From: Erinaceus europaeus
Taxonomy: Eukaryota; Chordata; Mammalia; Eulipotyphla; Erinaceidae
NCBI RefSeq assembly: GCF_950295315.1
Contig: NC_080164.1
Span: 15,182,427-15,246,426, forward strand
Direction of reading: 5' to 3'
Length of the DNA: 64,000 nucleotides
In this document: positions 53,136 to 63,789 of the stretch, piece by piece
Numbering within the stretch: the first letter of the stretch is position 1
Layout of the letters: the number at the start of each line of letters is the position of its first letter
Notes under the pieces: generated by a model
What the model saw: the letters and a program-made list of their open reading frames with translations, nothing else
Databases searched by the model: none
What the model was told of the DNA's origin: nothing
Translations under genes and position numbers: made by a program

Positions 53136-54101
53136 AAAAAGGCTGTATTTCTTGTATTAGTGAGGCCTTCCAGTCTCACCTCTTACTTCACTAGTATAAT
53201 CACCTCAAGTCTATTCACTTCGTCCCAAAGGATGCAAGGCCATCTTTTTAAGTTGCAGAGTGATATTTCACTGAAATACTCTTATCTTCCTGGTGGAGTT
53301 GACCTTTTGTCATTATGAAACTTTTAATTTTAGTTTAGCCTCTTGCCCTAAATTCACTTTGCCTAACGACAGTGTAGCTGTAATCTTGGTCAGCCTTGTA
53401 AATGTCTCTCTCTACTTACAGCCTTTCGATGCCCTTGTATTTCAAGTGTTCCTCTTGCAAGTAGAATGCCATTACTTTGAGTCTAGCCTCACAGCCCTTG
53501 ACTGTGGATCAGAGTGTTTAGTTGAAGTAGTGTCGGGGCTCAAACCTGCCTCACTGGCTGGGCTGTCTCCCATCCTCTGCCATTTCTCTCCTCCTCCTCC
53601 TCCTTCTTCTCTTTCTCCTCCTCCTCCACCTCCTCCTTCCGTTTTGTCTTGGGTCTTAGCAATTTCATATTATACGGCTGTTTTGTTTTTTCCCACTCCA
53701 TGTTAGCTGAACTTAAATCACTGGGGTTTTTGTTTCCATATGCATCTGAAAAGCTGGTCAGTATCTTTTTCAGATGGTGCCTCCCTCCCGTGCGCTCTTC
53801 ATGTCTGGCTCCTGCTTATGCAAGTTTTGTTTTTATTGTCACTGAATCTTCATTCCTGCTTTTGTAATTGTGTTTTACTCTGATTACGGGATACCTACTT
53901 TCCACTTATGTCTAGTTGGCCTAAAAGTTGGCATGTTGCTAATCTCAGTTACTGTGTTTTTTTTGGTTCTGACTTCTGCCTGATTCTCCTCCTCTTCCTC
54001 TTCCTCCTCCTTCTCTTCTTCTTCTTCTCCTTCTCCTTCTTCTTCATTTCTCTTTCTCTAATTTTGTAGATCCCAGCTCTTCGGTGTGAGGTCTCCAGCT
54101 T
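53136..54101. other. CENPO intron, unique with CTCCTC tracts
   Basis: Unique sequence interrupted by pyrimidine tracts (CTC/CTT)n at 53587-53640 and 53982-54055. An L1-like or old LINE origin for 53155-53960 is possible but not shown. Confidence 0.45.
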
Positions 54102-54116
54102 TTAATGGCTACTTTG

Positions 54117-54406
54117 TTTTTTATTTTTTTTTTAATATTTATTTTATTTATTTATTCCTTTTGTTGCCCTTGTTGTTTTATTGTTGTAGTTATTATTGTC
54201 GTCGTTGTTGGATAGGACAGAGAGAAATGGAGAGAGGAGGGGAACAGAGAGGGGAAGAGAAAGATAGACACCTGCAGACCTGCTTCACCGCCTGTGAAGC
54301 GACTCCCCTGCAGGTGGGGAGCCGGGGCTCGAACTGGGATCCTTATGCTGGTCCTTGTGCTTTGCGCCACCTGCGCTTAACCCGCTGCGCTACCGCCCGA
54401 CTCCCC
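54117..54406 (-). mobile_element. SINE-L with perfect target duplication
   Basis: Minus copy flanked by TTAATGGCTACTTTG at 54102-54116 and 54407-54421. Confidence 0.94.
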
Positions 54407-54421
54407 TTAATGGCTACTTTG

Positions 54422-55652
54422 ATAGTTCTGTCTGATGATAATGTGAATGAATCACTGACTCTCCTTGGGTTTGCTCCTGAGGTGTTTTCTCCCTTGGATT
54501 TCAGTTGTTGTTTCCTAATAGACGTGGCAATGTTTTGATTCACGGTAGGTGTCCCGTAGAGGTGACCATGCGCCTTCTGTGCTATTTCCCCCCTCCAGAG
54601 AGGGTTTGGTTTCCCCTAAGGCAGGCAGTGCATGAGGCTGCTGCCGCCTCACCCGCTTAAATTGGAGTTTGTCCTTATTCCTGGGACTCAGCCCTTATCT
54701 TAGGATCCTCAGTGGAAAGCTAGGCCCTGAATGCCCGTTTTGTTCAGCCAAGATCACTGCTCAGGGTTTTTTACTGTGAGTGGCTTGTGTCTGGTTTCTG
54801 AGAGCACACGTTAGCAGCACAGAGCCACCGGCGCCTGGAGGCCCGTTGTGAGCAGGGGGTTGGGTTCGCTTTCCAGAGGCTTCCTGGCCTTACAGGACTG
54901 TCTGAGCAACCTGAATCTTTGGGGTTTGTCTCCCTGACACAGTGAGGCAGCTACAAAGTCTGACCCCAGCTTTCTGCTGCCCCCCTGTCATGTGGCGTGA
55001 CAGTGACCAGCAGACAGACGTTCTGAGGGAGAAAGCCGCAGGGAAAAACTCGCTTCCGAGTATGTCTCTGCCATCTTGACTGGCTGTTTCGGTGGCTCCC
55101 TGATGCCTTCAGGTCCGTTTTCTGTGTGCTTTCCTTGGCTTCCGTCCAGGTTGTGTGGTCCCTCCGAGGGGGGGTCAGCCTGATGCCACGCTGCAGAGCA
55201 TTTCTGGGCCTGCGCTGGGCAGCCTGCAGTGTTCAGACGAGCACTTCCCCCAGCTGTGCACTGCACAACTGCCGTGCTCGCCTTGACCTCGTCCTGACTC
55301 TCCTCACCTGTCTCCTCCTCCCTCACCCCACACTCAGCATTCCCAGATTCCTCCTGACTCTCCCGGCCGGCACAGTTTCTGCCTCTGCAGCCCATAGGAT
55401 TTCTCCTCAGCTGACTGTGCTAGTACTGACTGGCCATTCTTCTTCTTCTAGCGTTTGCCCTTCTTCCGTAGCCAGTTAACAGCGTCAGGTTGAGCCTGGC
55501 CATTATTGCGGTGCTTGCTTTGCTGCATAACTAAAGGCTATCCTGCATGTAATTCCCCTCCCCCTGCCCGCCCGCCCGCCCCAGTTAAGTAAGGGCAGGG
55601 ACTGTGTGTTATTCCATTCCAGACCCAGTTGGATTTGTTGTATATCTTGCAG
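54422..55652. other. CENPO intron, unique sequence
   Basis: Repeat-free from here to the coding exon at 55653; open frames resemble no known protein. Confidence 0.55.
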
Positions 55653-55770
55653 ATCGAAGCATCTACTGCCAACTCGGAACCCAATCGAATGGCAGGGATT
55701 GACGAGCCAGAAGATTTGCAAAGAAAGCAGGAGAACATGAAAGGCATTCTGCAGGCCTACCATTTCACAG
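55653..55770 (+). CDS. CENPO: CENPO coding exon
   Basis: Acceptor TATATCTTGCAG precedes IEASTANSEPNRM and QENMKGILQAYHFT with a split glycine at donor ACAG|GTCTGG. The last eleven residues match human CENP-O almost exactly, while the first part is fast-evolving, as expected for kinetochore proteins. The exon leads into the first RWD domain. A minus-oriented SINE-L begins only about 15-20 bases past this donor (see findings). Confidence 0.93.
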
Positions 55771-55786
55771 GTCTGGGTGGCTGCTT

Positions 55787-56053
55787 TTTTTAAATTTTTA
55801 TTTATTTTCCCTTTTGTTGCCCTTGTTTTTTTATTGTTGTAGTTATTTTTATTGATGTCATTGTTGTTAGGGCAGAGAGAAATGGAGAGAGGAGGGGAAG
55901 ACAGAGGGGGAGAGAAAGATAGACATCTGTAGACCTGCTTCACTGCCTGTGAAGCGACTCCTCTGCAGGGGGGGAGCTGGGGGCTTGAACCAGGATCCTT
56001 ATGCCGGTTTTGCACCACGTGTGTTTAACCTGCTGTGCTACCGCCCGACTCCC
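55787..56053 (-). mobile_element. SINE-L beside a CENPO splice donor
   Basis: Minus copy whose T-rich tail begins about 16 bases after the exon end at 55770, flanked by CTGGGTGGCTGCTT and CTGGGTAGCTTCTT. Confidence 0.88.
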
Positions 56054-56149
56054 TGGGTAGCTTCTTCTATTCCAGCCTGGATGACCCGTCTACCTCCAGG
56101 CAGTCACTTTGCCAGATATGAAATGAGACAAGGCTAATCACATAAGAAT

Positions 56150-56350
56150 TGCTTTTTGTGTTGTTTTTGGTGTTTTTGGATAGAGACAAATTGAGAAGGA
56201 AGGGGGAGGGAGAGAGGGCAAGAGACACCTGCAGCCCTGCGTCACCACTCATGAAGCTTTCCCCTCGCAGGTGGGAAGCAGGGGCTCGAACCAGGCCCTT
56301 GTGCACTGCAATGTGAGTGTTCAGCCAGGTGTGCCACCACCCATTCCCTT
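56150..56350 (-). mobile_element. SINE-S
   Basis: Minus copy: TTTGGATAGAGACAAATTGAG to CAGGTGTGCCACCACCC. Confidence 0.8.
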
Positions 56351-56596
56351 GAGCATTGAATGTGTGTCCCCTCTCGTACACACAGAGCTGGCATACTCTT
56401 TGGAGAACCTTTACCTATGAGATTGGCCTCTCGGTGCTTCAGAAGATAGGTTGGCAGCTGCCTTAGACCATCAGCCTGAGCTGTGTGACAGGTGCCACAT
56501 CCTGTGCCGAGTTTTCCTGACTTCTGGCTTGCTCTGTGCCACAGGTCAGAAGGCTTTAACTGCTCAAATCTCTCCCACCATTAAAAAGGGAACTTA

Positions 56597-56868
56597 AGGA
56601 ATTGGGCAGTAGTGCAGCAGGTTAAGCACACGTGGCACAAAGCACAGGGACCTGTGTAAGGATCCCGGTTCGAGCCCCCAGCTCCCCACCTGCAGGAGAG
56701 TCGCTTCACCAGCGGTGAAGCAGGTCTGCAGGTGTCTATCTCTCCCCGTCTTCCCTTCCTCTCTCCATTTCTCTCTGTCCTATCCAACAATAACATCAAT
56801 AATAACAACAATAACTACAACAATAAAAAGGCAACAAGGGCAACAAAATGGAAAATAATATTTTTTTA
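56597..56868 (+). mobile_element. SINE-L
   Basis: Plus copy, GGAATTGGGCAGTAGTGCAG to GGGCAACAAAATGGAAAA. Confidence 0.85.
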
Positions 56869-57206
56869 AAGGGGCTTATTCTGCCTATTAACTATGTTAT
56901 AAGGGGACTGTTGGAAGAAGGGGGTCTGTCATATAAACTGATACTCAGAAAAACAAATGGCTAGCTAAGCCAGTAATTTCAGGATCTGCGCCCAGAGTCA
57001 TTTGGTATTGAAGGTGTCCTTTCCCACCATTCTTTCCCCGTTTTAACTGAAACTCAGCGTGAGCCGGAGTCAGTGAGAAGAAAGCACCCTTGGTAACTAC
57101 TCAGCACACCCGCGTGCACTGCACTGAGCAGGCTGTGCTGGCGCCGATGCTCGAGTCTCGGCCTTTGCCTGGTGTGTGCTGAGTGCTGTTGTCCCGTCTG
57201 CTACAG

Positions 57207-57466
57207 GGCTCAGTGGGAAGCTGACCAGCCGAGGCGTCTGTGTTTGCATCAGCACTGCCTTTGAGGGGAACCTGCTGGATTCCTATTTTGTGGACCTTGT
57301 CATACAGAAACCCCTTCGGATACATCACCATTCAGTTCCAGTCTTCATTCCCCTAGAGGAGTTATCTGCCAAGTACTTACAGACTGACATTCAGCACTTT
57401 CTGTTCAGTCTCAGCGAATACTTAAATGCTTACTCTGGACGGAGGTACCAGGCAGACCAACTTCAG
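57207..57466 (+). CDS. CENPO: CENPO coding exon, first RWD domain
   Basis: This 86-codon exon (acceptor CTGCTACAG; donor CAG|GTATCT) encodes the best conserved part of CENP-O: LSGKLTSRGVCVCISTAFE, SYFVDLVIQKPLRIHH, VFIPLEELSAKYLQTD and FLFSLSEYLNAYSGRRY. These correspond to the RWD-fold core that contacts CENP-P. The reading frame is intact, with only conservative changes from the human sequence. Three SINEs fill the start of the following intron. Confidence 0.96.
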
Positions 57467-57485
57467 GTATCTCCATGGGATTTTT

Positions 57486-58188
57486 TTTTCTTTTAAAGAT
57501 TTTATTTATTTATGAGAAAGACAGGAGGAGAGAGAAAGAACCAGACATCACTCTGGCACATGTGCTGCCGGGGATCAAACTCGGGACCTCATGCTTAAGA
57601 GTCCAAAGCTTTATCACTGGGCCACCTCCTGGACCACAGGATCTTTTTTTTTTTTTTTTAATTTATTTATTATTTATTCCCTTTTGTTGCCCTTGTTGTT
57701 TTATTGTTGTAGTTATTATTGTTATTGTCGTCACTGTTGGATGGGACAGAGAGAAAATGGAGAGAGGAGGGGAAGACAGGGAGAGAAAGACACCTGCAGA
57801 CCTGCTTCACTGCCTGTGAATCTACTCTCCTGCAGGTGGGGATCTGGGGCCTTGAACTGGGATCCTTACACCAGTTCTTGCGCTTTGCGCCACATGCGCT
57901 TAACCCGCTGTGCTACCACCCGACTCCCTTTTTTATATATTTATTTCCTTTTGTTTTCCTTGTTTTATTGTAGTTATTGTTGTTGTCATCGTTGTTGGAT
58001 AGGAGAGAAATGGAGAGAGGAGGGGAAGACAGAGAGGAGGAGAGAAAGACACCTGCAGACCTGCTTCACCGTCTGTGAAGCGACTCCCCTGCAGGTGGGG
58101 AGCCGGGGGCTCGAACTGGGATCCTTACATCGGTCCTTGTGCTTTGCACCACATGCGCTTGACCCGCTGCGCTACCGCCCGACTCCTT
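57486..58188 (-). mobile_element. SINE-M and two SINE-L copies in series
   Basis: Minus copies at 57486-57640, 57645-57930 and 57931-58188, starting about 20 bases after the CENPO donor at 57466. GGGAT-containing flanks (CCATGGGAT at 57474, GCATGGGAT at 58192) suggest a shared target. Confidence 0.88.
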
Positions 58189-58547
58189 CTGCATGGGATC
58201 TTATCTGGCATCCTTTGAGGGTTTATTTTGCCTACCGTAGGGCTACAATAGAAAAAACAGACAGGAAGTGAAGGCAGGTAAGGGATAAGTGACTAGTCTC
58301 TGCTCAGTATGTTGTCCTCAGTGCATTGACAGGACTCTGAAGAGTTCTTGGTTTTCAGATAAATTTAAGTTGATATGTGAATGTAAACCGACTATGTCAG
58401 CCCTTTGGAGGGCCTTCCCCTGTTCACTGATTTCTCTGGAGCTTGATTAATGGGCTCTAGTTTTCAGTGGGCATGTTTGAAGTGTGCCAGTGTCTCTGAA
58501 GCTGTGATAGTTAATACGTTTTGTCTATTTTGATCCACCCCCATCAG

Positions 58548-58719
58548 AGTGAATTTGCAGACTTTCTGGCTGGGCCCTTGCAGAGAAACCCATTGTGCAA
58601 CTTGCTGGCATTTACTTACAAAGTAGAGTTGAAGAGTCAGTCCTTCCCATTCTGTGCTAGACTGATGTATAAGGACATCACAGTGACCCTTCCCACTGAC
58701 GTCGCTGTCACATGTCAAG
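58548..58719 (+). CDS. CENPO: CENPO coding exon, second RWD domain
   Basis: After acceptor CCCCCATCAG the exon encodes SEFADFLAGPLQRNPLCNL, LAFTYKVELKSQSFPFCAR and YKDITVTLPTDVAVTCQ, then a split glycine at donor CAAG|GTAAGG. This is the start of the C-terminal RWD domain. All 57 codons are open and the match to human CENP-O is collinear. Confidence 0.95.
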
Positions 58720-59391
58720 GTAAGGGGGAGGATGTCTCCGTGAAGAAAAAGTCATGTGCGCAGCAGCGTGAATGAGGCAGGGAGAGACAGGAAGAGCGCA
58801 CTGATCGGCCCTCTCACAACCCCGGCCTCTGTCAGGGGCTGACGTTTGTACTTAGTAAATCACACAGAGTGTGTTTTCACTGCAACGTTTTTCCTCCCAT
58901 CTTTGTGAGCAGTCAACATAATCATCTTCATTTTCGCTATTCCATCTGCCAGTGAGTTTTTTTTTCCTCCCCCCAACTCTCTTGTTATCACAGAGCCCAC
59001 ACTGGAAGAGAGACAGCTAACAGGACTGAATCATCGGGTCACTTGTGGTGAAGAGACCCAGACGATTCACTACAGAGCCAAATAGCCACGACGAGCTGGC
59101 AACTCTTAGCTCTCCCACGACTGTTGTCTAAGCGGGGATTTTTCAGTGTTGGCTGAGGGAGGCCTTCTTTCTTTCATGACCTTCTTTCTGTTTCTGTTAA
59201 ACAGACCATGGACAATAAAGACGAGTAGGATCAAGTGTTTTTAGGAGGCAGAATATTTGAGGCTGCTGTAGGCTTCACACCGTTTTAGATTGAAGAAGAT
59301 AAGTTTCTGGTCCCATAAGTACATCGAGCCAATCAAGTTCAGCCTCTCAGCAACCGATCTGTGTATTTACTTGTTTTTTATTTCCAAGCAG

Positions 59392-59522
59392 GTGAGCCGT
59401 CCACCTCACAGGAAGAGCAGCGGGTAGCGCATGAAAACCTGTTTCGTTCCAAGCCCCTCCATCAAGTGTTTGCTTTATTTGCAAAAAAGGGAGAAAAGTT
59501 GGATATGAGCCTGATCTCCTAA
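59392..59522 (+). CDS. CENPO: CENPO terminal coding exon
   Basis: Acceptor TTTCCAAGCAG leads to EPSTSQEEQRVAHENLF and KPLHQVFALFAKKGEKL, ending DMSLIS and TAA at 59520-59522. The C-terminus corresponds to human ...KGEKLDMSLVS. It closes the second RWD domain, so the gene is complete in the window from start codon to stop. Confidence 0.95.
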
Positions 59523-59720
59523 AATATTTTTGGCGGGACACATCAAAAGTGAGTAGACCTGCCGGTCCTATCTTGACGCAGCTCAGGTCCTTGCAATGGA
59601 AATAGAATCCCTCAGAAGGAAGGGAAAGGGACCAAGCTGGAGGCTGTAGACATGGTGTTTTTAAACAGTTCTCCATGGCCGCCTGATATTTGTTAGAATT
59701 TCTATCCTTGTGAAATACTA

Positions 59721-59726
59721 AATAAA
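59721..59726 (+). promoter_or_regulatory. CENPO: CENPO polyadenylation signal AATAAA
   Basis: A canonical hexamer lies about 200 bases after the CENPO stop, inside a local 25-30 bp duplication (TCTAT/TTCTTGTGAAATACTA occurs twice, about 59700-59750). It gives a short 3' UTR. CENPO would then end about 1.2 kb from the inferred ADCY3 end. Confidence 0.6.
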
Positions 59727-60221
59727 GTTTCTATTCTTGTGAAATACTAGGTAAATGCTTTAGCTAAAAATTCTAGTGGTTTGTGGGGGCATCAGGAACT
59801 TGGAATGGGGAAAAAGCAAAAAGGAAAACTGCCGAGGTGAGAAATCCTGCTGTTTCACACTAGAGACTTTTTGGACAACTGGTATTTGATGCCCTTGGAA
59901 TGTTCCTTGGACTACATCTGGTCACGTATTGTTGCGTTGGTTGGACAAACAGGCTAGTGGTTTCGATAGTTTAAGAGGAAGTGGAAGAGGTGTTCCTTTT
60001 GCTTTCCAGCAGAGCCCAGTGATGACTGTCCCCTGCTCACAGGGGAGCGGCTGTGAATCTGTTGGGTCTCTTCATAAGTGACCCTGTGATCCGGTCCCTT
60101 TGGCTGTCTCTCTGCCAGAGTGGTCTCTATGATGACAAGAAAGTGTGTGTGTGGGGGGGACACTGGCATATGGAATAGATAAAGTGAAGGAGGGATTATT
60201 TCCCAATGTTCATGCCCACAG

Positions 60222-60355
60222 CACTTTATTTTTTTGGTTTACTAATAAATAAGAGAACCAAAGCACCAGTCTGGTACATGCAGTGCCAGGGATCAAGCTC
60301 AGGACCTCATGCTTCAGAATCCAGCGCCTTTACCCAAGGCACCATCTCCCAGACT
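60222..60355 (-). mobile_element. SINE-M between CENPO and ADCY3
   Basis: Diverged minus copy: ACCAGTCTGGTACATG to CCAAGGCACCATCTCCCAG. Confidence 0.7.
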
Positions 60356-60889
60356 GCTGCAGCACAGCACTTTTATAACACGATCTGCTCCAGAATTTTC
60401 AGTGTGATCCAAACACTCAGACCTCACCATTGACTGATTCTTTAAATGACTCCTGTCAGCTTGAGAAGACCCGGCCCTGTCTCTGCCTCTGCACACTCAA
60501 ACACAGAGGTCCCAACAGCTTCCGCCCAGTCCCCCATCTCCTGGCCAGTCCTTGCAGCGTTGCCCTAAGACCATGACTGTCTGTGGCTCGCGGGAGTCGT
60601 GTGTAGGGCCACTTCACAGGTGTGACAGCTTGAGCCGGGCCGGTTCAGTTCTTGTTGCCCCTCTGCCCAGTGACCACAGGAGTCATTATTGCCACCACTG
60701 CTGAAGCCTCGCTCTAAAATGGCCACCTCTTAGACCCGAGGAGAGCACGTGTGGGGGGTGGTAAAGCCACCAGGATCACCATTTAGAAGCACGCAGCTTC
60801 CAAAAGGATGTCAGGAGTCGTGGTGAGGAGAGCTGTGAGCTCACAGATGAGAGGTCTGAACAAGTTACGTGATCTGACCAACATTCAAG

Positions 60890-61607
60890 TTGAGTAAAGC
60901 TTTTAATAAAACAGTCTTGTTCTTTACAATACCTGTGATTTCTCCTTTAAAGCAGTAGCAAAGGCGACTGTAGCAAGAGCTCAGAAGGCAAGGCAGTTTC
61001 GGAAAGTGTTTTTGTTTTTTTTTAACAGAAAGTTAAAAATATAAATGTAGAAGATCTGTTTATATATTTTCTCTCAGAAATAGAGCCCTCTCCCCTCCCT
61101 CCCCGTCCCACCCCACCCCCCAGCCTGGTAGAAGGAAATATTGCACTTTCTGCTCTCGGGACTAAGGTGACGGGTTCCAGGAGAACCTTTCAAGATTATC
61201 AGGAACATCAGGGTGAGGGCCGTCTCTTCTCGCTCAGACCAGGCGGGGACCCTGGGTCCCCAGCCCTGCGACGAAGGCAGCTCTGTCCCACCTCCCACAT
61301 GTCCCACTCACAAGTGGCCGTGGCCTCTCCGGGCTGGGGGAGGGTTCAGTTCCCCTGCGATGCCTAAGACCCCTACTCTCTGGGGAAGCTACAGGCTCAC
61401 CGGGGAAGAAGAGTACAGCCACCCTCAGAGCTCACGTGCCACGAACAGAGGAGGCTTGAGGAGATCGTTAAACCTAAAGTCTACGTGAGCGTGCGCTTTG
61501 ACAGTCTGGGAATAGTGGGCCTCGGCCATCTGTCCAGCCCCAAGGCCTTTCTTCTGACCCCCACGACTAAAAATTTCCTCTCAGACTCCTTCGGGGCTCG
61601 GGGCCAG
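60890..61607 (-). other. ADCY3: ADCY3 3' untranslated region with ATTAAA signal
   Basis: Unique sequence follows the ADCY3 stop on the minus strand down to an ATTAAA hexamer at 60907-60902. No repeat interrupts it. The extent is inferred from this hexamer. Confidence 0.5.
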
Positions 61608-61790
61608 TCAGGAGCTGTCTACCACCTGGTGGGGCAGCGTGATGGAGGCGCCGTTGGGGAAGGCGGCCGGCTTGTCGCGGCCCTTCAAGAAGAAGGTCAG
61701 CAGCTCCCCCTTGCCCTTCACAAAGATGGGCCCCCGCCTGACGAAGCGGAAGCCGTACTCTCGAAGGATGACTTGTGTCTCCTCCACCAC
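61608..61790 (-). CDS. ADCY3: ADCY3 terminal coding exon (end of C2 catalytic domain)
   Basis: ADCY3 is a membrane adenylyl cyclase making cAMP from ATP, prominent in olfactory and primary cilia and linked to obesity. On the minus strand, acceptor CTCCCTGCAG precedes [19 protein letters not shown], then [19 protein letters not shown] and the end HQVVDSS with TGA at 61610-61608 (60 codons plus stop). The lysine in VKGKGE corresponds to the phosphate-binding lysine of mammalian class III cyclases. The length and C-terminal sequence fit ADCY3 and not other isoforms. Confidence 0.96.
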   Translation of the reverse strand: MVEETQVILREYGFRFVRRGPIFVKGKGELLTFFLKGRDKPAAFPNGASITLPHQVVDSS

Positions 61791-61883
61791 CTGCAGGGAG
61801 GGAAGGTTGGGTCGGGGCGGCCAAGGGCCGGCTGGTACCCGCAGTGGGTGTGGGGTAGACAGCAGTAAAGAAACCGGGTGGTG

Positions 61884-62030
61884 GGGGTCAGGTAGCGGCG
61901 CACCTGGTAAAGCGCACACACCGCAGTACACAAGGAGCCAGGTTCAAGCCCCCAGTCCCCACCTGCAGGGGGAGGGCGTCACGAGTGGTGAAGCAGCGCT
62001 GCAGGTGTCTCTCCCTCTCAGAAATAAAAT
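61884..62030 (+). mobile_element. SINE-S in ADCY3 last intron
   Basis: Plus copy (antisense to ADCY3), GGTAGCGGCGCACCTGG to CTCTCAGAAATAAAATGG, about 95 bp upstream (in ADCY3 direction) of the terminal exon acceptor. Confidence 0.82.
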
Positions 62031-62357
62031 GGGGTGGCTGTTCTGGGGCATGCTCTCTCCGGAGGACAGCCGTGGCTGCCTGTGTGGCAGGACTAGTTGG
62101 GAATTTTCCTCCCTGTCCTGCGGCCTTGGTGGAGCTTCCCTGCCAGCCCCAACAGGTGTGGGGAGGCTTCATGGGGGCACTGTGGAAGGCAGAAGACCCC
62201 CATTCCTGTCCAGAGGCAAGCTGCTCCTGCTCGGAGTTGAGGGACCGTCTCCCTTCTGCTGAGACACCTCGCCCCACCCGCCCTTGATCTCACGGCACTG
62301 CCCACGTCCCACTCTGGGCCAACAGAGAGGCGGTGGTGCCGGGCACCCTGGACGTAC

Positions 62358-62482
62358 CTGAATGTTGCCCATGACCCCCGTGGACTCCATCCTGCTGGCC
62401 ACGTTGACCGTGTTACCCCAGATGTCATAGTGTGGTTTCCGGGCACCGATGACCCCAGCCAGCACCCCTCCTTTGTTCATGC
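62358..62482 (-). CDS. ADCY3: ADCY3 coding exon with C2 catalytic motifs
   Basis: Flanked by acceptor CCACCCCAG and donor CAG|GTACGT on the minus strand, this exon encodes [35 protein letters not shown] and VMGNIQ. The aspartate in HYDIWG is the adenine-contacting residue, and the asparagine and arginine in NVASRM are the transition-state residues of the C2 half-site. All are present, so the catalytic half is intact. Confidence 0.96.
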
Positions 62483-62842
62483 CTGGGGTGGACGCAGCGA
62501 GTTCAGTACAGCCACATGCCCCAGAGTGGCTCCCCGACCCCCACTTCTGCCACGTCCTGCTCCACAGGAAGCTCGTCTGAGTTAGCAGAGGGCAGGGACT
62601 GTCCAGTCCCAGGTCAGCTAGCCCCGGTGTGCTGAGTTACTCAACGCAGAAGGGGCTAGCCCCTGGCCCTTCCTCGTCCTGGGAGAGGGGAGCATTAACG
62701 CCCAGCTGGCTGGTCTGAGGTGAGCAGAGCCATGATCGAGCTAGACACGAGTTTTGCTGCACTCAGCTCTGCGTGTGGACCCTCCTCGCCTCGGGCCTCT
62801 CGCCTCAGAAAGCGCCACCTCGAGGCAGCCGCCAGCGCTCAC

Positions 62843-62963
62843 CTATGCGCAGCATGAAGTTATTGAAGGACTGGTTGTTGATGTTGGTGAGCGTGTCCTT
62901 CATGGCGAGCGCAAAGTCGGCCAGGTCGGCCAGGTGCTGCCATCGCTCCTTGTCTGACTTCTC
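62843..62963 (-). CDS. ADCY3: ADCY3 coding exon, C2 domain
   Basis: Minus-strand exon of 40 codons plus one base: [34 protein letters not shown] and NFMLRI, then donor ATAG|GTGAGC. It joins in frame to the MNKGG exon, reading MLRIG-MNKGG as in human ADCY3. The acceptor is CCACTGCAG. Confidence 0.96.
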
Positions 62964-63566
62964 CTGCAGTGGAAGCACCCGGGGCCGTCACCTCCTCCCC
63001 CGCCCCCAAAGGAGCCAGTGACCTCTTTACCTCCGCCCGGTCCACCAGGCCCAGGGCAGTGGTGCCGGGGAGGACAGGTCCCCGCAGTCCCGCCTCATTA
63101 CACAGGTCTGGAGCAACGATTCTCAGCTAGCTGACAGGCTGCGGCGCTGACCCGCCTGTACTGCTTGTCTTCCGTGCAGGGGTGCTTACATCCCGGCGCG
63201 GGGTACAGTCGGGGATCATGGCTATGTGAGAGCAGCCCTGGCACCAGCATCCCCACAGCCTGTCTCTATTTTTGGTAGCGCTACGGGTCCAAATCGAAAG
63301 CCCAGGTAGATGCCAGCGAGTGAGCTCTGATGGCCTTTCCCCAGAAGACCATCTCTCCAACCTGGCTGTGCTCTCGCTGCCGTGTCACTACACACGTGGC
63401 CCTGATCCCCGGCTCTTAGGAGACTGGGGGGGGTGGGTTCCGCCCGGACTAGACCTGCAGGGGCAGAGGGTGTGGCGTGTGCCCCCCTTCTCTGCTCACT
63501 AAGCTCCGCGGTGAACACTGGGGCCCCCCCCTTGCCTCCACCAGCTAGGGGTGGGGGCTTCTCTAC

Positions 63567-63686
63567 CTTGCTGGAGCTGGTGAAGCCGTTGGTGTTGACG
63601 TCCGGGGTGACGCCAGAAGCTGCCATGTAGGTGCTGCCGATGGTTTTGATTTTGGTGATGACCCGGAACTTGGGGTTGTCCAACAG
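63567..63686 (-). CDS. ADCY3: ADCY3 coding exon, C2 domain (5'-most in window)
   Basis: Minus-strand exon of 40 codons: [34 protein letters not shown] and FTSSSK, with acceptor CCGCCTCAG and donor AAG|GTAGAG. The second lysine of [10 protein letters not shown] is the adenine-pocket lysine of the C2 half. Earlier ADCY3 exons lie beyond position 64000; the intron at the window edge holds a SINE-L. Confidence 0.96.
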
Positions 63687-63789
63687 CTGAGGCGGAAAAG
63701 TGGGGGCAGGGTCAAGGGCGGGGCCGGCAGTGAGTGAGATGCTTTGCTCGTTCTGCCAACTTTAACTTCAGGATTTGAGCCTCAGTTTC

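Noticed and set aside
53293..53706. 137-codon frame with poly-Pro/Ser in a CENPO intron
   Set aside because: The Pro/Ser part is a CTCCTC microsatellite; no homologue recognised.
55126..55479. 117-codon open frame in a CENPO intron
   Set aside because: Overlaps an antisense frame of similar length, no family resemblance, upstream of a genuine acceptor.
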